A DNA stretch of 6,366 bases. It comes from an uncultured Selenomonadaceae bacterium. Its GTDB lineage: Bacteria; Bacillota; Negativicutes; Selenomonadales; Selenomonadaceae. The stretch spans positions 1 through 6,366 of the forward strand of contig CAJORE010000227.1 in NCBI GenBank assembly GCA_905236595.1, given 5' to 3'. This document shows positions 1 through 6,280 of this stretch, in pieces (position 1 is the stretch's first letter; every line of letters starts with the position of its first letter). The position numbers were made by a program, and so were the translations under genes. Below the pieces are notes generated by a model. The model searched no databases. It was not told the origin of the DNA and was given only the letters and a program-made list of their open reading frames with translations.

Positions 1-86
1 CACCACTACGCTTCGTCGTCATTCCAAATCTTCCGAAAAAATCCCTCGGCAATGGCACGAACTCATTTATGCAGTGTTTCCTTAAT
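1..86. repeat. Left copy of an 86-bp inverted repeat
   Basis: This stretch is the reverse complement of 6281-6366 at 81 of 86 positions. The outermost 25 bp are identical, four mismatches fall at 26, 27, 28 and 32, positions 33-75 are identical, there is one mismatch at 76, and 77-86 are identical. Similarity stops abruptly inside position 86. The repeat starts at the first base of the window, so its true outer edge may lie outside. It carries no transposase gene. It could be a dispersed intergenic repeat or a MITE-like element present in opposite orientation, or the point where an assembly broke in a repeated sequence. Confidence 0.93.
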
Positions 87-137
87 TATGAATAAGTTTA
101 ACGTTTGCGGAGGGAGGCAAGAAAGTTGCGGCGTTTT

Positions 138-153
138 TGTTTCACGTGAAACA
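138..153. promoter_or_regulatory. parS centromere site (ParB/Spo0J binding palindrome)
   Basis: The 16 bases TGTTTCACGTGAAACA form a perfect palindrome and match the well-known bacterial parS consensus at every position. ParB (Spo0J) loads on such sites and spreads to form the partition complex that recruits SMC and helps segregate the origin region. The central CACGTG separates it from the related Noc site, which has a CCCGGG centre. It lies in non-coding DNA, 52 bp inside the left repeat and 106 bp before the first gene. parS sites usually cluster around oriC, so this segment is probably in the origin-proximal part of the chromosome (inference). Confidence 0.88.
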
Positions 154-189
154 TTCGGGCAAATGCAAAACCGTTTTCGGTGCCGTCCG

Positions 190-218
190 TTGTGTCCTCG
201 TAGCGGCAGTCGGATAGT
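190..218 (+). promoter_or_regulatory. Weak candidate promoter for the reactivation-domain gene
   Basis: TTGTGT (190-195) is followed after 17 bp by GATAGT (213-218). These match the sigma-A -35 and -10 boxes at three and four of six positions. The spacing and location (about 35 bp before the ribosome binding site) are right, but the boxes are poor. Nothing better is visible between the left repeat and the gene, so transcription may instead enter from outside the window. Confidence 0.22.
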
Positions 219-259
219 GAGAACGAACTTGTTGATGTCCTTTTTATCGGAGGTGAGCC

Positions 260-949
260 ATGTTTATATACAATGCCGTGCTTACGACGCTTGATCCCGA
301 AGAGGTTCGCCGTTATGCCGGATTGCAACGCGCCGAAAATTTTGACGAAACCATGATTATTGCCGCGTGTGAGGAGGCAATAATTTTAATCGAGCCGCAA
401 GGGGTGTGGCAAGAGTATGATTACGACGCCGTACGGCAAGTGATTTTTTCCGATGGGGAAGAATTTGTTGTCGGCGGTAAGAACGTCGGAAAACATCTTG
501 CCGAATGTGAAAAAGTAATTGTGCTGGCGGTGACGGTCGGAGAGACAATCGAAAATGAAATTACGGCAAAATTCGCCGACGGCGAATATGCGGCGGCAAT
601 ATTGCTTGATGCCGCCGCAACCACCGCTGTTGAACAGGTTGCCGATGAAATGGAAAAGGTTTTGCGTCGCAATGTCGAGCCGCGGGGTTTTTTGATGAAG
701 CGGCGTTTTTCGCCGGGGTATGGTGATTGGCCGCTTGCGGAGCAGACGAATGTGACGCGTTTATGTCATGCCGATAGGATCGGGATTACTTTGTCGAGCA
801 GTCTGATGCTTGTGCCACGCAAATCGGTAACGGCGATAATCGGACTTGTGCGAAGGCATGACGGTGAATGTGACAATTTGGCATTATCAACGACGGGGTG
901 CGAATTTTGCGCCAAGAAAGATTGCCCCTCACGACGTGATAAATCATGA
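260..949 (+). CDS. Free-standing B12-dependent methionine synthase reactivation-domain protein
   Basis: The 229-residue product resembles the C-terminal activation domain of cobalamin-dependent methionine synthase (MetH), here encoded as a separate protein. In MetH this domain binds S-adenosylmethionine and reductively remethylates cobalamin that has been oxidised during turnover. The diagnostic stretch is RRFSPGYGDWPL (residues 148-159), whose R-x-x-PGY part corresponds to the AdoMet-binding motif of the family. It is followed by LVPRKSVTAIIGL (184-196) and a C-terminal cysteine cluster (C214, C217, C222). The length suits a complete single domain; no signal peptide or membrane segment is seen. 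Start: GGAGGTGA at 249-256 is an excellent ribosome binding site. Its partner is probably a MetH lacking this domain, but metH is not in the window. The stop overlaps an ATG in the ATGA of the ogt region, so the two genes are very likely co-transcribed. Confidence 0.9.
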   Translation: MFIYNAVLTTLDPEEVRRYAGLQRAENFDETMIIAACEEAIILIEPQGVWQEYDYDAVRQVIFSDGEEFVVGGKNVGKHLAECEKVIVLAVTVGETIENEITAKFADGEYAAAILLDAAATTAVEQVADEMEKVLRRNVEPRGFLMKRRFSPGYGDWPLAEQTNVTRLCHADRIGITLSSSLMLVPRKSVTAIIGLVRRHDGECDNLALSTTGCEFCAKKDCPSRRDKS

Positions 950-978
950 ACGAAGAACTTCGGACGGGTAAGACAAAC

Positions 979-1479
979 ATGACGTATATATACCGCTATA
1001 TTTCGCCGTTGGGGATAATTACCATGGCGAGTGACGGGAAGGCTTTGAGCGGACTTTGGTTCGACGGGCAAAAACATTTTGCCGCGACCGTCGGCGATGA
1101 TACGGACGAAAAAAAACTCCCCGTATTCGAGGAGGTGGTAAAGTGGCTTGATATTTATTTTGGCGGTTCCGTGCCGCGCTTTACGCCGCCGCTTTTGTTG
1201 AGCGGTTCTGTTTTTGGCCGTGGGGTGTATGAGGAATTATTAAATGTGTCCTACGGGCGCACAATAACCTATGGCGAGCTTGCCGCCAAAATTGCCGTCA
1301 AGTTTGCCAAAACACGGGTTGCGGCACGAGCCGTTGGCAACGCTGTGTCGCGAAATCCCGTTGCGCTTATCGTGCCGTGTCATCGCGTTATCGGCGCCAA
1401 AGGCAACTTGGTCGGTTACGCCGGAGGCATTGAGAGAAAACGATATTTGTTGCAGTTGGAAAGTATGATTCGGTTGTGA
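979..1479 (+). CDS. ogt: Methylated-DNA--protein-cysteine S-methyltransferase (O6-alkylguanine repair)
   Basis: This suicide repair enzyme moves the alkyl group from O6-alkylguanine (and more slowly O4-alkylthymine) in DNA to its own cysteine. The active-site motif IVPCHRVIG is at residues 132-139, with C134 as acceptor. The upstream segment ARAVGNAVSRNP (116-127) carries the helix-turn-helix recognition helix and the arginine that fills the gap left by the flipped base. The N-terminal part (1-80) is the usual ribonuclease-like domain of Ogt, and GYAGG (146-150) lies just after the active site. At 166 residues it is full length. I chose the ATG at 979 because family members normally begin with this YxYxSPLG-like strand. 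An in-frame ATG at 946 would add 11 residues and overlap the previous stop as ATGA; neither start has a strong ribosome binding site, and coupled translation is possible. No Ada-type regulatory domain is present. Confidence 0.93.
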   Translation: MTYIYRYISPLGIITMASDGKALSGLWFDGQKHFAATVGDDTDEKKLPVFEEVVKWLDIYFGGSVPRFTPPLLLSGSVFGRGVYEELLNVSYGRTITYGELAAKIAVKFAKTRVAARAVGNAVSRNPVALIVPCHRVIGAKGNLVGYAGGIERKRYLLQLESMIRL

Positions 1480-1518
1480 CGGGATCGTCGGTTGAAAAGC
1501 GCGTTTGTGGTTAAGCGG

Positions 1519-1551
1519 GCGTGATATGTCTGTCGCACGGACGCATAACGC
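1519..1551. other. Imperfect hairpin between convergent genes
   Basis: GTCTGT (1528-1533) can pair with ACGGAC (1537-1542) over a CGC loop with one G-U pair. The outer GCGT (1519-1522) and ACGC (1548-1551) can extend the stem across an internal mismatch. It sits in the 99-bp gap where ogt and the DUF805 gene converge, so it may help end transcripts from one or both sides. No T-run follows on either strand, so it is not a classical intrinsic terminator. Confidence 0.25.
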
Positions 1552-1578
1552 AGGGTTGATTAAAACTTAACAAAATTA

Positions 1579-2091
1579 TTATTGTAACGGATCGGGACCA
1601 AAACGGTTATCGCCGACGGTTCCTTTGGCAAATAACAAATATATGCCCGGGATTATGCCGACTATAGGTATGAACGTTGTCAACACCCACCAGCCGGAAC
1701 GATCAACGTCGTGAAAGCGGCGTATTTGAAGCATGGTGGACGAAGTAAGCACAACTATTGATGCTGTTACTATAAATACGGCTAATATAAGTACCGTTGT
1801 ACTAATGTCAATGTTATGATTATTGTTGTTGGCGACTTCGATTATCGAGATGGCGACGGCAAGAAGCACGTTTATTATGCCGATTGCCACGGTGCGTTTG
1901 ATGTAACGTAAACGATTGAGGCGTTTCTTATAGGAAAAAAAATTTTCTTTTAGGCCGATGTCCGGTTCGTAGGTTCCTTTGGTGAGTATGGTGGTGTCGT
2001 TGCTGTCATGCTCTTGTATATGGCCGCAAATTTCGCAAAAATTTGCGTTGTCGGGTAAAGTATGGCCGCATGAGGAGCACTGTTTGACCAT
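1579..2091 (-). CDS. Zinc-ribbon DUF805 family membrane protein
   Basis: The 170-residue product has an N-terminal zinc ribbon with two CxxC knuckles (C5/C8 and C19/C22), a polar linker to about residue 48, and then a DUF805-type membrane domain. DUF805 hallmarks are RLNRLRYI (57-64), the loop IRRFHDVDRSGWW (123-135) and the C-terminal GDNRFGPDP (160-168). Three hydrophobic segments are visible (about 67-88, 98-118 and 134-154). The N-terminus lacks a signal peptide, and the ribbon is probably cytoplasmic. The biochemical role of DUF805 is not known to me; a membrane sensor or scaffold role would be a guess. Start: an AAAGGA motif lies 9 bp before the ATG. The gene begins only about 36 bp after the terminator of the gene before it, leaving little room for a separate promoter, so it may depend on read-through or on a promoter inside that region. 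Confidence 0.85.
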   Translation of the reverse strand: MVKQCSSCGHTLPDNANFCEICGHIQEHDSNDTTILTKGTYEPDIGLKENFFSYKKRLNRLRYIKRTVAIGIINVLLAVAISIIEVANNNNHNIDISTTVLILAVFIVTASIVVLTSSTMLQIRRFHDVDRSGWWVLTTFIPIVGIIPGIYLLFAKGTVGDNRFGPDPLQ

Positions 2092-2127
2092 GGGTAACCG
2101 TCCTTTCGTTGCCGGATAATGCCTCGC

Positions 2128-2158
2128 AAAAAGGGCGAATCAAACGATTCGCCCTTTT
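2128..2158 (-). terminator. Intrinsic terminator after the metalloprotease gene
   Basis: GGGCGAATC (2133-2141) pairs perfectly with GATTCGCCC (2146-2154) over a 4-nt loop. On the minus strand the stem is followed directly by TTTTT, and it begins right behind the stop codon at 2160-2162. On the plus strand it is followed by TTTT, so it could act in both directions, but no plus-strand gene is there to need it. Confidence 0.9.
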
Positions 2159-2159
2159 G

Positions 2160-2702
2160 TCATGCCGCTATGTCAACATTTGCGCCGCGGTACTTATTGT
2201 CCGCGTCGGATTCCTTCATGTCTTTTTGGTATGGATTATCTTCGTTGAAGTACTTTATTTGGGTATGGGTCACGCCGCCGGCGATGTAAGTTCTGCCACA
2301 TTCGGGACAAATAGCCGTCCTTAGGCGAACGGTGGCCTGCTCGACTTCGCCGTCATTTTCTTCGGCTTTTTGGTAGGCGTTGGCCACATGCTCGTGTTCG
2401 TGGCTTAGAACCACTTGGGCGGCATTGTCGGGATCAATATGCCCGGGCGCTTTGAAGGACACGTCCATCTCGTCGGAACCGTCCTGATACTTGCGGTTCT
2501 TGCAAGTTTGACATTCGTCCGGCGATGATTTGTACCCCGGCTTGCGTTTGGCGTCCTCATCGACCGTTGCATCGTCGGCACCATTTGGCGAAGCCTGTTG
2601 TGCGTACGGTGAATTTTCCTGCGGGTCGTTCACGGGCGAACTTGCATAACCGGAGCCGTAACCCCAAGTACCGTAACCGACGCCGATACTTCCTATAGGC
2701 AT
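2160..2702 (-). CDS. Putative metalloprotease, SprA-related / CJM1_0395-like
   Basis: The 180-residue product contains a zincin-like HExxH motif, HEHEH (residues 101-105), preceded by a CxxC pair (C64, C67) in ECQTCKNRKYQDGSD and followed by a second CPEC pair (C132, C135). I recognise this arrangement (CxxC, QDGSD, HExxH, AICPECGR-Y-x-GG) from the SprA-related putative metalloprotease family found in Bacillota and Proteobacteria. The residues fit zinc binding, but no activity is established as far as I know. The N-terminal 60 residues are low in complexity: first rich in Gly, Tyr and Ser, then Pro, Asp and Ala; the last 30 are acidic. No signal peptide is visible. Start: GGAGG lies 8 bp before the ATG at 2702. 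An upstream in-frame ATG at 2717 has its AAGG directly against the start codon, so I prefer 2702. It has its own terminator on each side. The substrate is unknown. Confidence 0.8.
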   Translation of the reverse strand: MPIGSIGVGYGTWGYGSGYASSPVNDPQENSPYAQQASPNGADDATVDEDAKRKPGYKSSPDECQTCKNRKYQDGSDEMDVSFKAPGHIDPDNAAQVVLSHEHEHVANAYQKAEENDGEVEQATVRLRTAICPECGRTYIAGGVTHTQIKYFNEDNPYQKDMKESDADNKYRGANVDIAA

Positions 2703-2762
2703 GACAGATACCTCCATCCTTAAAGGAACCCCGATAAATTCTTTACCAACAGATCGGCATAA

Positions 2763-2804
2763 AGACAAAAACAGCCTGCGACTTACATACTGCGAGTCGC
2801 AGGC
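2763..2804 (-). terminator. Intrinsic terminator after the 68-aa gene
   Basis: GCCTGCGACT (2774-2783) pairs with AGTCGCAGGC (2795-2804), ten perfect base pairs around an 11-nt loop. On the minus strand the stem is followed by TGTTTTTGTCTTT. It starts 7 bp after the stop codon of the small gene. It separates that gene from the metalloprotease gene, which therefore needs read-through or a weak promoter of its own in the 60 bp that follow. Confidence 0.88.
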
Positions 2805-2811
2805 AAACGCG

Positions 2812-3018
2812 TCACGCCAAGCGAGCCGCCATTTTCATTCCCTTAACGCTGTCGAGCCATTCATCGACCGCCGTCTCGTCATCTTTGGCCGCCTCAAGAC
2901 CGGCGTAAGCGCGAAAATTAGCGTTGCCCATGACTTTGGCTGCCTTTGAAAACTGCCGAACACGCGCATGAACCTTTATTACGCCGTCTTGCCATTGGGA
3001 TGAAACTTCCATTTTCAT
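2812..3018 (-). CDS. Small conserved-looking protein of unknown function (68 aa)
   Basis: I do not recognise this 68-residue protein. It is probably real because it has a very good ribosome binding site (GGAGGAGAAGG ending 5 bp before the ATG), a promoter at 3127-3155 and a perfect-stem terminator directly behind the stop. Residues 1-20 look like a beta strand pair (alternating polar and hydrophobic, VIKVHARV); 22-45 and 48-64 look helical, with alanine and charged residues. There are no cysteines, no membrane segment and no signal peptide. It has no sequence link to its neighbours and appears to be a one-gene unit between the pheT-zapA operon and the metalloprotease gene. It would be cytoplasmic. 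Confidence 0.72.
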   Translation of the reverse strand: MKMEVSSQWQDGVIKVHARVRQFSKAAKVMGNANFRAYAGLEAAKDDETAVDEWLDSVKGMKMAARLA

Positions 3019-3126
3019 AGTATCCTTCTCCTCCGTTAAATTTGCAAAATGAACACATCCTCAAGTCCATGTCGCAATCCGAACGAAGGAAGCGCGGCGT
3101 TTCAAAAAGCACGGGAATCCTTTATT

Positions 3127-3155
3127 ATATTAGCAAAACATGACGCCGAAAGCAA
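3127..3155 (-). promoter_or_regulatory. Promoter for the 68-aa gene, overlapping the zapA terminator
   Basis: On the minus strand TTGCTT (3155-3150) is followed after 17 bp by TAATAT (3132-3127), preceded by an extended -10 TGC. A frame-shifted alternative -10, TATAAT (3129-3124), is a perfect hexamer but has no -35 at the right distance. The predicted start is about 100 bp before the ATG of the small gene. The -35 box lies in the distal arm of the hairpin at 3144-3176. Confidence 0.6.
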
Positions 3156-3176
3156 GAATTTTTTTTGCTTTCGGCG
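3144..3176 (-). terminator. Hairpin terminator of the pheT-zapA operon
   Basis: CGCCGAAAGCAA (3144-3155) pairs with TTGCTTTCGGCG (3165-3176), twelve perfect base pairs with a 9-nt loop. It lies 11 bp after the zapA stop codon. The minus-strand sequence that follows is TCATGTTTTGC, so the T-run is displaced and interrupted. I call it a terminator because of its stem strength and place; it may leak into the small gene downstream. Confidence 0.62.
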
Positions 3177-3187
3177 CCGTGTTTTGA

Positions 3188-3466
3188 TTATTTTTCTTCC
3201 AACAGGGCGAGCATCTCGTCGTAGTCCTTTTTCAGTCGGCAGTATTCGTCGGCAATTTCGAGAGCGGCCATAACGCTTATGCGTGTACCTTGAAAGGTGC
3301 GTGTCCGTTTGGCGACGCTTTTCATGCGTGTATCGACCATGTTGGCGAGCATACGCACATATTCCGGATCGTTATCGCTTTTTATGGGGTATGTGTCGCC
3401 GAAAATTTCCACGGAAACCTTGCCGTTAGTCGCCCCGTTCGGCAACTGGGGGGTATTGTCGGCCAT
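3188..3466 (-). CDS. zapA: Cell division protein ZapA
   Basis: The 92-residue protein matches the ZapA family, which binds FtsZ and promotes bundling of protofilaments in the cytokinetic Z ring. After a polar N-terminal tail (1-15) comes the globular ZapA head: VSVEIFGDTYPIKSDNDPEYV (18-38 region), then MLANMVDTRMK (39-49), and a C-terminal coiled-coil helix (about 61-92) with the typical SVMAALEIADEY (64-75) and a run of Leu, Lys and Glu. The length is normal. Start: AAGGGGG, which includes the pheT stop codon's last bases, lies 8 bp before the ATG. The gap to pheT is 13 bp, so both are on one transcript; a pheT-zapA pair is familiar from Bacillota. The gene that often follows zapA in such genomes is absent; an unrelated small gene follows. 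Confidence 0.93.
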   Translation of the reverse strand: MADNTPQLPNGATNGKVSVEIFGDTYPIKSDNDPEYVRMLANMVDTRMKSVAKRTRTFQGTRISVMAALEIADEYCRLKKDYDEMLALLEEK

Positions 3467-3479
3467 TGTTTTCGCCCCC

Positions 3480-5945
3480 TTAACTGCGAATTTCCGCGCC
3501 GAAGCGATTGGTTAATTGGTCAATGATTCCGTTTACGGCAATATCGACTTCGGCGTCGGTAAGAGTTTTGTCGGTGGCTCTAAAGGTCAGGGCAAAGGCC
3601 AAGCTTTTTTTGCCGGACGCTATTTGATTGCCTTCATACACATCAAACAGCGTGGCCGAGGCGAAATATTTGCCGCCGGCTTTAACGATGGCTGTTTGTA
3701 CGTCGCTGACGGCGAGGTCTTTGGCGACGACGATCGCCAAGTCACGGCTGACGGCGGGGGATTTGGGCAGTTCGCCGAAACTTTCCTTTTTGCCGGCGTA
3801 GTGCATGATGGTTTTCAATTCGCCCTCAAAAACGTACATTTCCGTCGTACCGGCGTCGAAATTCTTTGCCACCGTCGGGTGCAGTTCGCCGAAAGAAATT
3901 AACGTGTCCCGTCCTTTGCGGATAACCGCCGCTTTGCCGGGGTGCAAAAGGTAAAAAAGCGGGCAATTTTCCTCGTTGGCAATTTCGACGGTGTATTTTT
4001 CGACGGCGATTTTTGCCAGCAATTCTTCAATGATGCCCTTCAGATCGTAGAAATCGACTTTGTTTTTGCTTTGTGTCCAGCCGACCGGTTCGCGATTGCC
4101 GGTTATGATTCCCGCCAACATTGTCACCTCGCGGGGTTGTTCGGTGAGGGGCAATTCCTTAGGCAAGAATACGGGCGCGATTTCAAACAGGCGCACATCT
4201 TCGTTTTTGCGGGCAAAGTTGCGCATGGTGTTTTCAAGAATACTTGCGAGAAGAGAAGTCCTTATGAGCGGCTGTTCATCCGTTAAAGGGTTCACTACGG
4301 GAATGGCTTGGCGCAGAATGTTGTCGGCGGGAACCTGCATTTTGTCAAACATTGATTCGTTGGTGAAGCTGAATGACAGTTCTTCGTTAAGTCCCAGCGC
4401 GGCCAATGCGTCGCGCACGTTGTCGGCAAACACCTGTTCACGGCTCTCGCGACCCTGCTGTATGTGTCCCGCGGGGAGTGTGGCGGGGATATTGTCAAAG
4501 CCGTAGCAACGGGCAAACTCTTCCGATATATCCTCCATGATGGTTACGTCGTTTCGCCATGAAGGAACTATAGTCTCGCAACCGCCGCCGACGTACGTCG
4601 TTACAAAACCTAATTTCATCAAGACGCCGACAATATCTTCGGGGTCGGCGTCCGTGCCCAAGCGGGCGTTTATTTCCTCGGGAGTGAAGCGTACGGTGCG
4701 TTGCTGTTGCGGGTGAGGATATACATCGACTACACCTTTGGTCACGGTGCAGGCGTTCATTTTTTGCAACAGTTCGCAAGCGCGATTTAAGGCGTTAATT
4801 GTGCCTTCGATGTCAATGCCCCGCTCAAAGCGACCGGAAGCTTCGGTGGCAAGACCGCAACTTCTTGCCGTGCGGCGAATGTTGGCACCGTTAAAGTTTG
4901 CCGCCTCCAAGATAATTGTTTGCGTATTGTCCGTGACTTCCGTTTCTAATCCGCCCATTACGCCGCCCAAACCGGCGGCTTTTTCGCTGTCGGCGATGAC
5001 AAGCTCCGTACCTTTTGCCAAGCGATCGGAATCATCCAAGGTGTGCAACCGTTCGCCGGCTACGGCGCGGCGGGCAGTCAGCGAGTGACCTTTGACTGCG
5101 TCGTAATCGTAGGCGTGCATCGGTTGACCTGTTTCGATCATGACAAAGTTTGTCACGTCTACGACGTTGTTTATGGCGCGGATACCGGCGCCGGCCAAGC
5201 GATCCTGCATCCAAGCCGGTGACGGGGCAATTTTCACGTTCTTGATAACCCGTGCCGAAAAACGTCGGCAAAGTTCCTCGTCCTCAATGGCTATTTTCAC
5301 CATTTCGGCGGCGGCGGCGTCATCATCTTCGATAACCTGCGGCACGGGAAATTTGGCGGGTTTGTCCTTAAAGAGCGCCGATAACTCGCGCACGATGCCG
5401 TACACGCTGAAGCAATCGCCGCGGTTGGCGGTAAGTTCGAATTCAAAAATGACATCGCTTTCGCTGTTTAGCGCTTTGGCCGCCAAAATGCCGACGGGGG
5501 TGTCGGGCGGCAAAATGTAAATGCCCGTAGTTTGTTCTTCGGGCAAGTCGTCAATGGGCAGATTGAGTTCCTGCGCCGAGCAAAGCATACCCATTGAAAT
5601 TACGCCGCGCAATTTGCCCTTGCTGATTTTTTGACCGTTCGGCAGTTTGGCGCCGACCAGCGCCACGGGAACAATTTGTCCTTCTTTTACGTTTGGGGCG
5701 CCGGTGACAATTTGGAGCGGTTCGTCCGCGCCGACGTTCACCTGGCAAACGACCAAGTGATCGGAATTTTCATGGGGCGTGATCTTTTCCAAGCGCCCGG
5801 TGACGATTTTGTCGCTGAGGCTTTCTTCGCCTTTGATGATGTTTTCGACGGGGATGCCGGCGCCGGTTAGTTTGTCGGCGATTTCCTCGGGCGTATGGGC
5901 ACTTAAATCTATATAATCTTCAAGCCATTTTTTACTTAATTGCAT
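3480..5945 (-). CDS. pheT: Phenylalanine--tRNA ligase beta subunit
   Basis: PheT pairs with PheS as an alpha2-beta2 enzyme that charges tRNA-Phe in the cytoplasm. The 821-residue product has the full bacterial layout: an N-terminal helix (1-40), an EMAP-like tRNA-binding domain (about 41-155, with HENSDHLVVCQVNVG near 58-72 and a SMGMLCS stretch at 117-123), the B3/B4 editing domain (about 210-385, with GLATEASGRFERGID at 364-378), B5 (about 405-475), the inactive synthetase-like core (about 490-700) and the C-terminal FDX-ACB anticodon-binding domain (about 726-820). No truncation or frameshift is visible. Start: AAGGAG lies 6 bp before the ATG at 5945 and the protein then begins MQLSKKWLEDYIDL as usual; 38 further in-frame upstream codons are leader sequence. 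It leads the operon with zapA. Unusually, pheS is not upstream. Confidence 0.97.
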   Translation of the reverse strand: MQLSKKWLEDYIDLSAHTPEEIADKLTGAGIPVENIIKGEESLSDKIVTGRLEKITPHENSDHLVVCQVNVGADEPLQIVTGAPNVKEGQIVPVALVGAKLPNGQKISKGKLRGVISMGMLCSAQELNLPIDDLPEEQTTGIYILPPDTPVGILAAKALNSESDVIFEFELTANRGDCFSVYGIVRELSALFKDKPAKFPVPQVIEDDDAAAAEMVKIAIEDEELCRRFSARVIKNVKIAPSPAWMQDRLAGAGIRAINNVVDVTNFVMIETGQPMHAYDYDAVKGHSLTARRAVAGERLHTLDDSDRLAKGTELVIADSEKAAGLGGVMGGLETEVTDNTQTIILEAANFNGANIRRTARSCGLATEASGRFERGIDIEGTINALNRACELLQKMNACTVTKGVVDVYPHPQQQRTVRFTPEEINARLGTDADPEDIVGVLMKLGFVTTYVGGGCETIVPSWRNDVTIMEDISEEFARCYGFDNIPATLPAGHIQQGRESREQVFADNVRDALAALGLNEELSFSFTNESMFDKMQVPADNILRQAIPVVNPLTDEQPLIRTSLLASILENTMRNFARKNEDVRLFEIAPVFLPKELPLTEQPREVTMLAGIITGNREPVGWTQSKNKVDFYDLKGIIEELLAKIAVEKYTVEIANEENCPLFYLLHPGKAAVIRKGRDTLISFGELHPTVAKNFDAGTTEMYVFEGELKTIMHYAGKKESFGELPKSPAVSRDLAIVVAKDLAVSDVQTAIVKAGGKYFASATLFDVYEGNQIASGKKSLAFALTFRATDKTLTDAEVDIAVNGIIDQLTNRFGAEIRS

Positions 5946-5951
5946 CTTTAT

Positions 5952-5978
5952 CTCCTTGTATAACTGGTGCGGTACAAG
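5952..5978 (-). promoter_or_regulatory. Leader hairpin overlapping the pheT ribosome binding site
   Basis: In the pheT leader CTTGTA (5978-5973) can pair with TACAAG (5960-5955) over a 12-nt loop. The last three bases of the downstream arm are the first bases of the AAGGAG ribosome binding site (5957-5952). The stem has only six pairs, mostly A-U, so the effect on translation may be slight. Whether it regulates PheT is an inference. Confidence 0.35.
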
Positions 5979-6044
5979 TTCATTGTTTAGGGCGTTTGTT
6001 GCGGCGGTTGCTTGCCGCATAACAAGCATAAACATACGCATATT

Positions 6045-6073
6045 ATCATACATTATCACGTCGATTCTTTCAA
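6045..6073 (-). promoter_or_regulatory. Sigma-A-type promoter of pheT-zapA
   Basis: On the minus strand TTGAAA (6073-6068) and TATGAT (6050-6045) are separated by exactly 17 bp. Each matches the consensus hexamer at five of six positions. The predicted start near 6038 gives a leader of about 93 nt. This makes pheT independent of any upstream pheS transcript. Confidence 0.78.
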
Positions 6074-6173
6074 TAGCTGATTGTCGAATATTTTGAATTC
6101 ATGCGTAAGCGGATAAACAATCACCAACGCAAAAAAGCAGGGGTATTTATCCTGATTTTTTTTATGAAGGCTC

Positions 6174-6201
6174 TTTACAAAAGGGAAAAAATTTGTATAA
6201 T
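6174..6201 (+). promoter_or_regulatory. Strong rightward promoter, divergent from pheT
   Basis: TTTACA (6174-6179) and a perfect TATAAT (6196-6201) are 16 bp apart on the plus strand, with A-rich sequence around them. The -35 boxes of this promoter and the pheT promoter are about 100 bp apart, back to back. Transcripts would start near 6208 and run through the right-hand repeat. The gene or RNA they serve is beyond the window. Confidence 0.75.
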
Positions 6202-6280
6202 ACATTTAGTGTGTTGCTTGAATTTACAATGGGTGACTGTAACTTTTTGGCGTCATTTTTTTCGGACAGTCGGCAGGCGT

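Noticed and set aside
173..184. ACCG-TTTT-CGGT hairpin upstream of the first gene
   Set aside because: A four-pair stem with no T-run or conserved context is too short to support a function.
52..328. Overlapping short frames on both strands before the first gene
   Set aside because: They overlap the repeat, parS or the start of the reactivation-domain gene and lack ribosome binding sites and protein-like composition.
3516..5870. Many open frames of 65-150 codons opposite or out of phase with pheT
   Set aside because: They are shadows of the strongly supported pheT coding frame; none resembles a known protein.
5961..5980. T-box riboswitch remnant (GTACCGCACC) before pheT
   Set aside because: Only part of the T-box consensus matches, the leader is about 93 nt, and no specifier stem or terminator/antiterminator pair is present.
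6138..6163. Terminator-like CAGG/CCTG hairpin followed by eight T on the plus strand
   Set aside because: The stem has only four strong pairs and no plus-strand transcript is known to arrive there, as it lies upstream of the rightward promoter.
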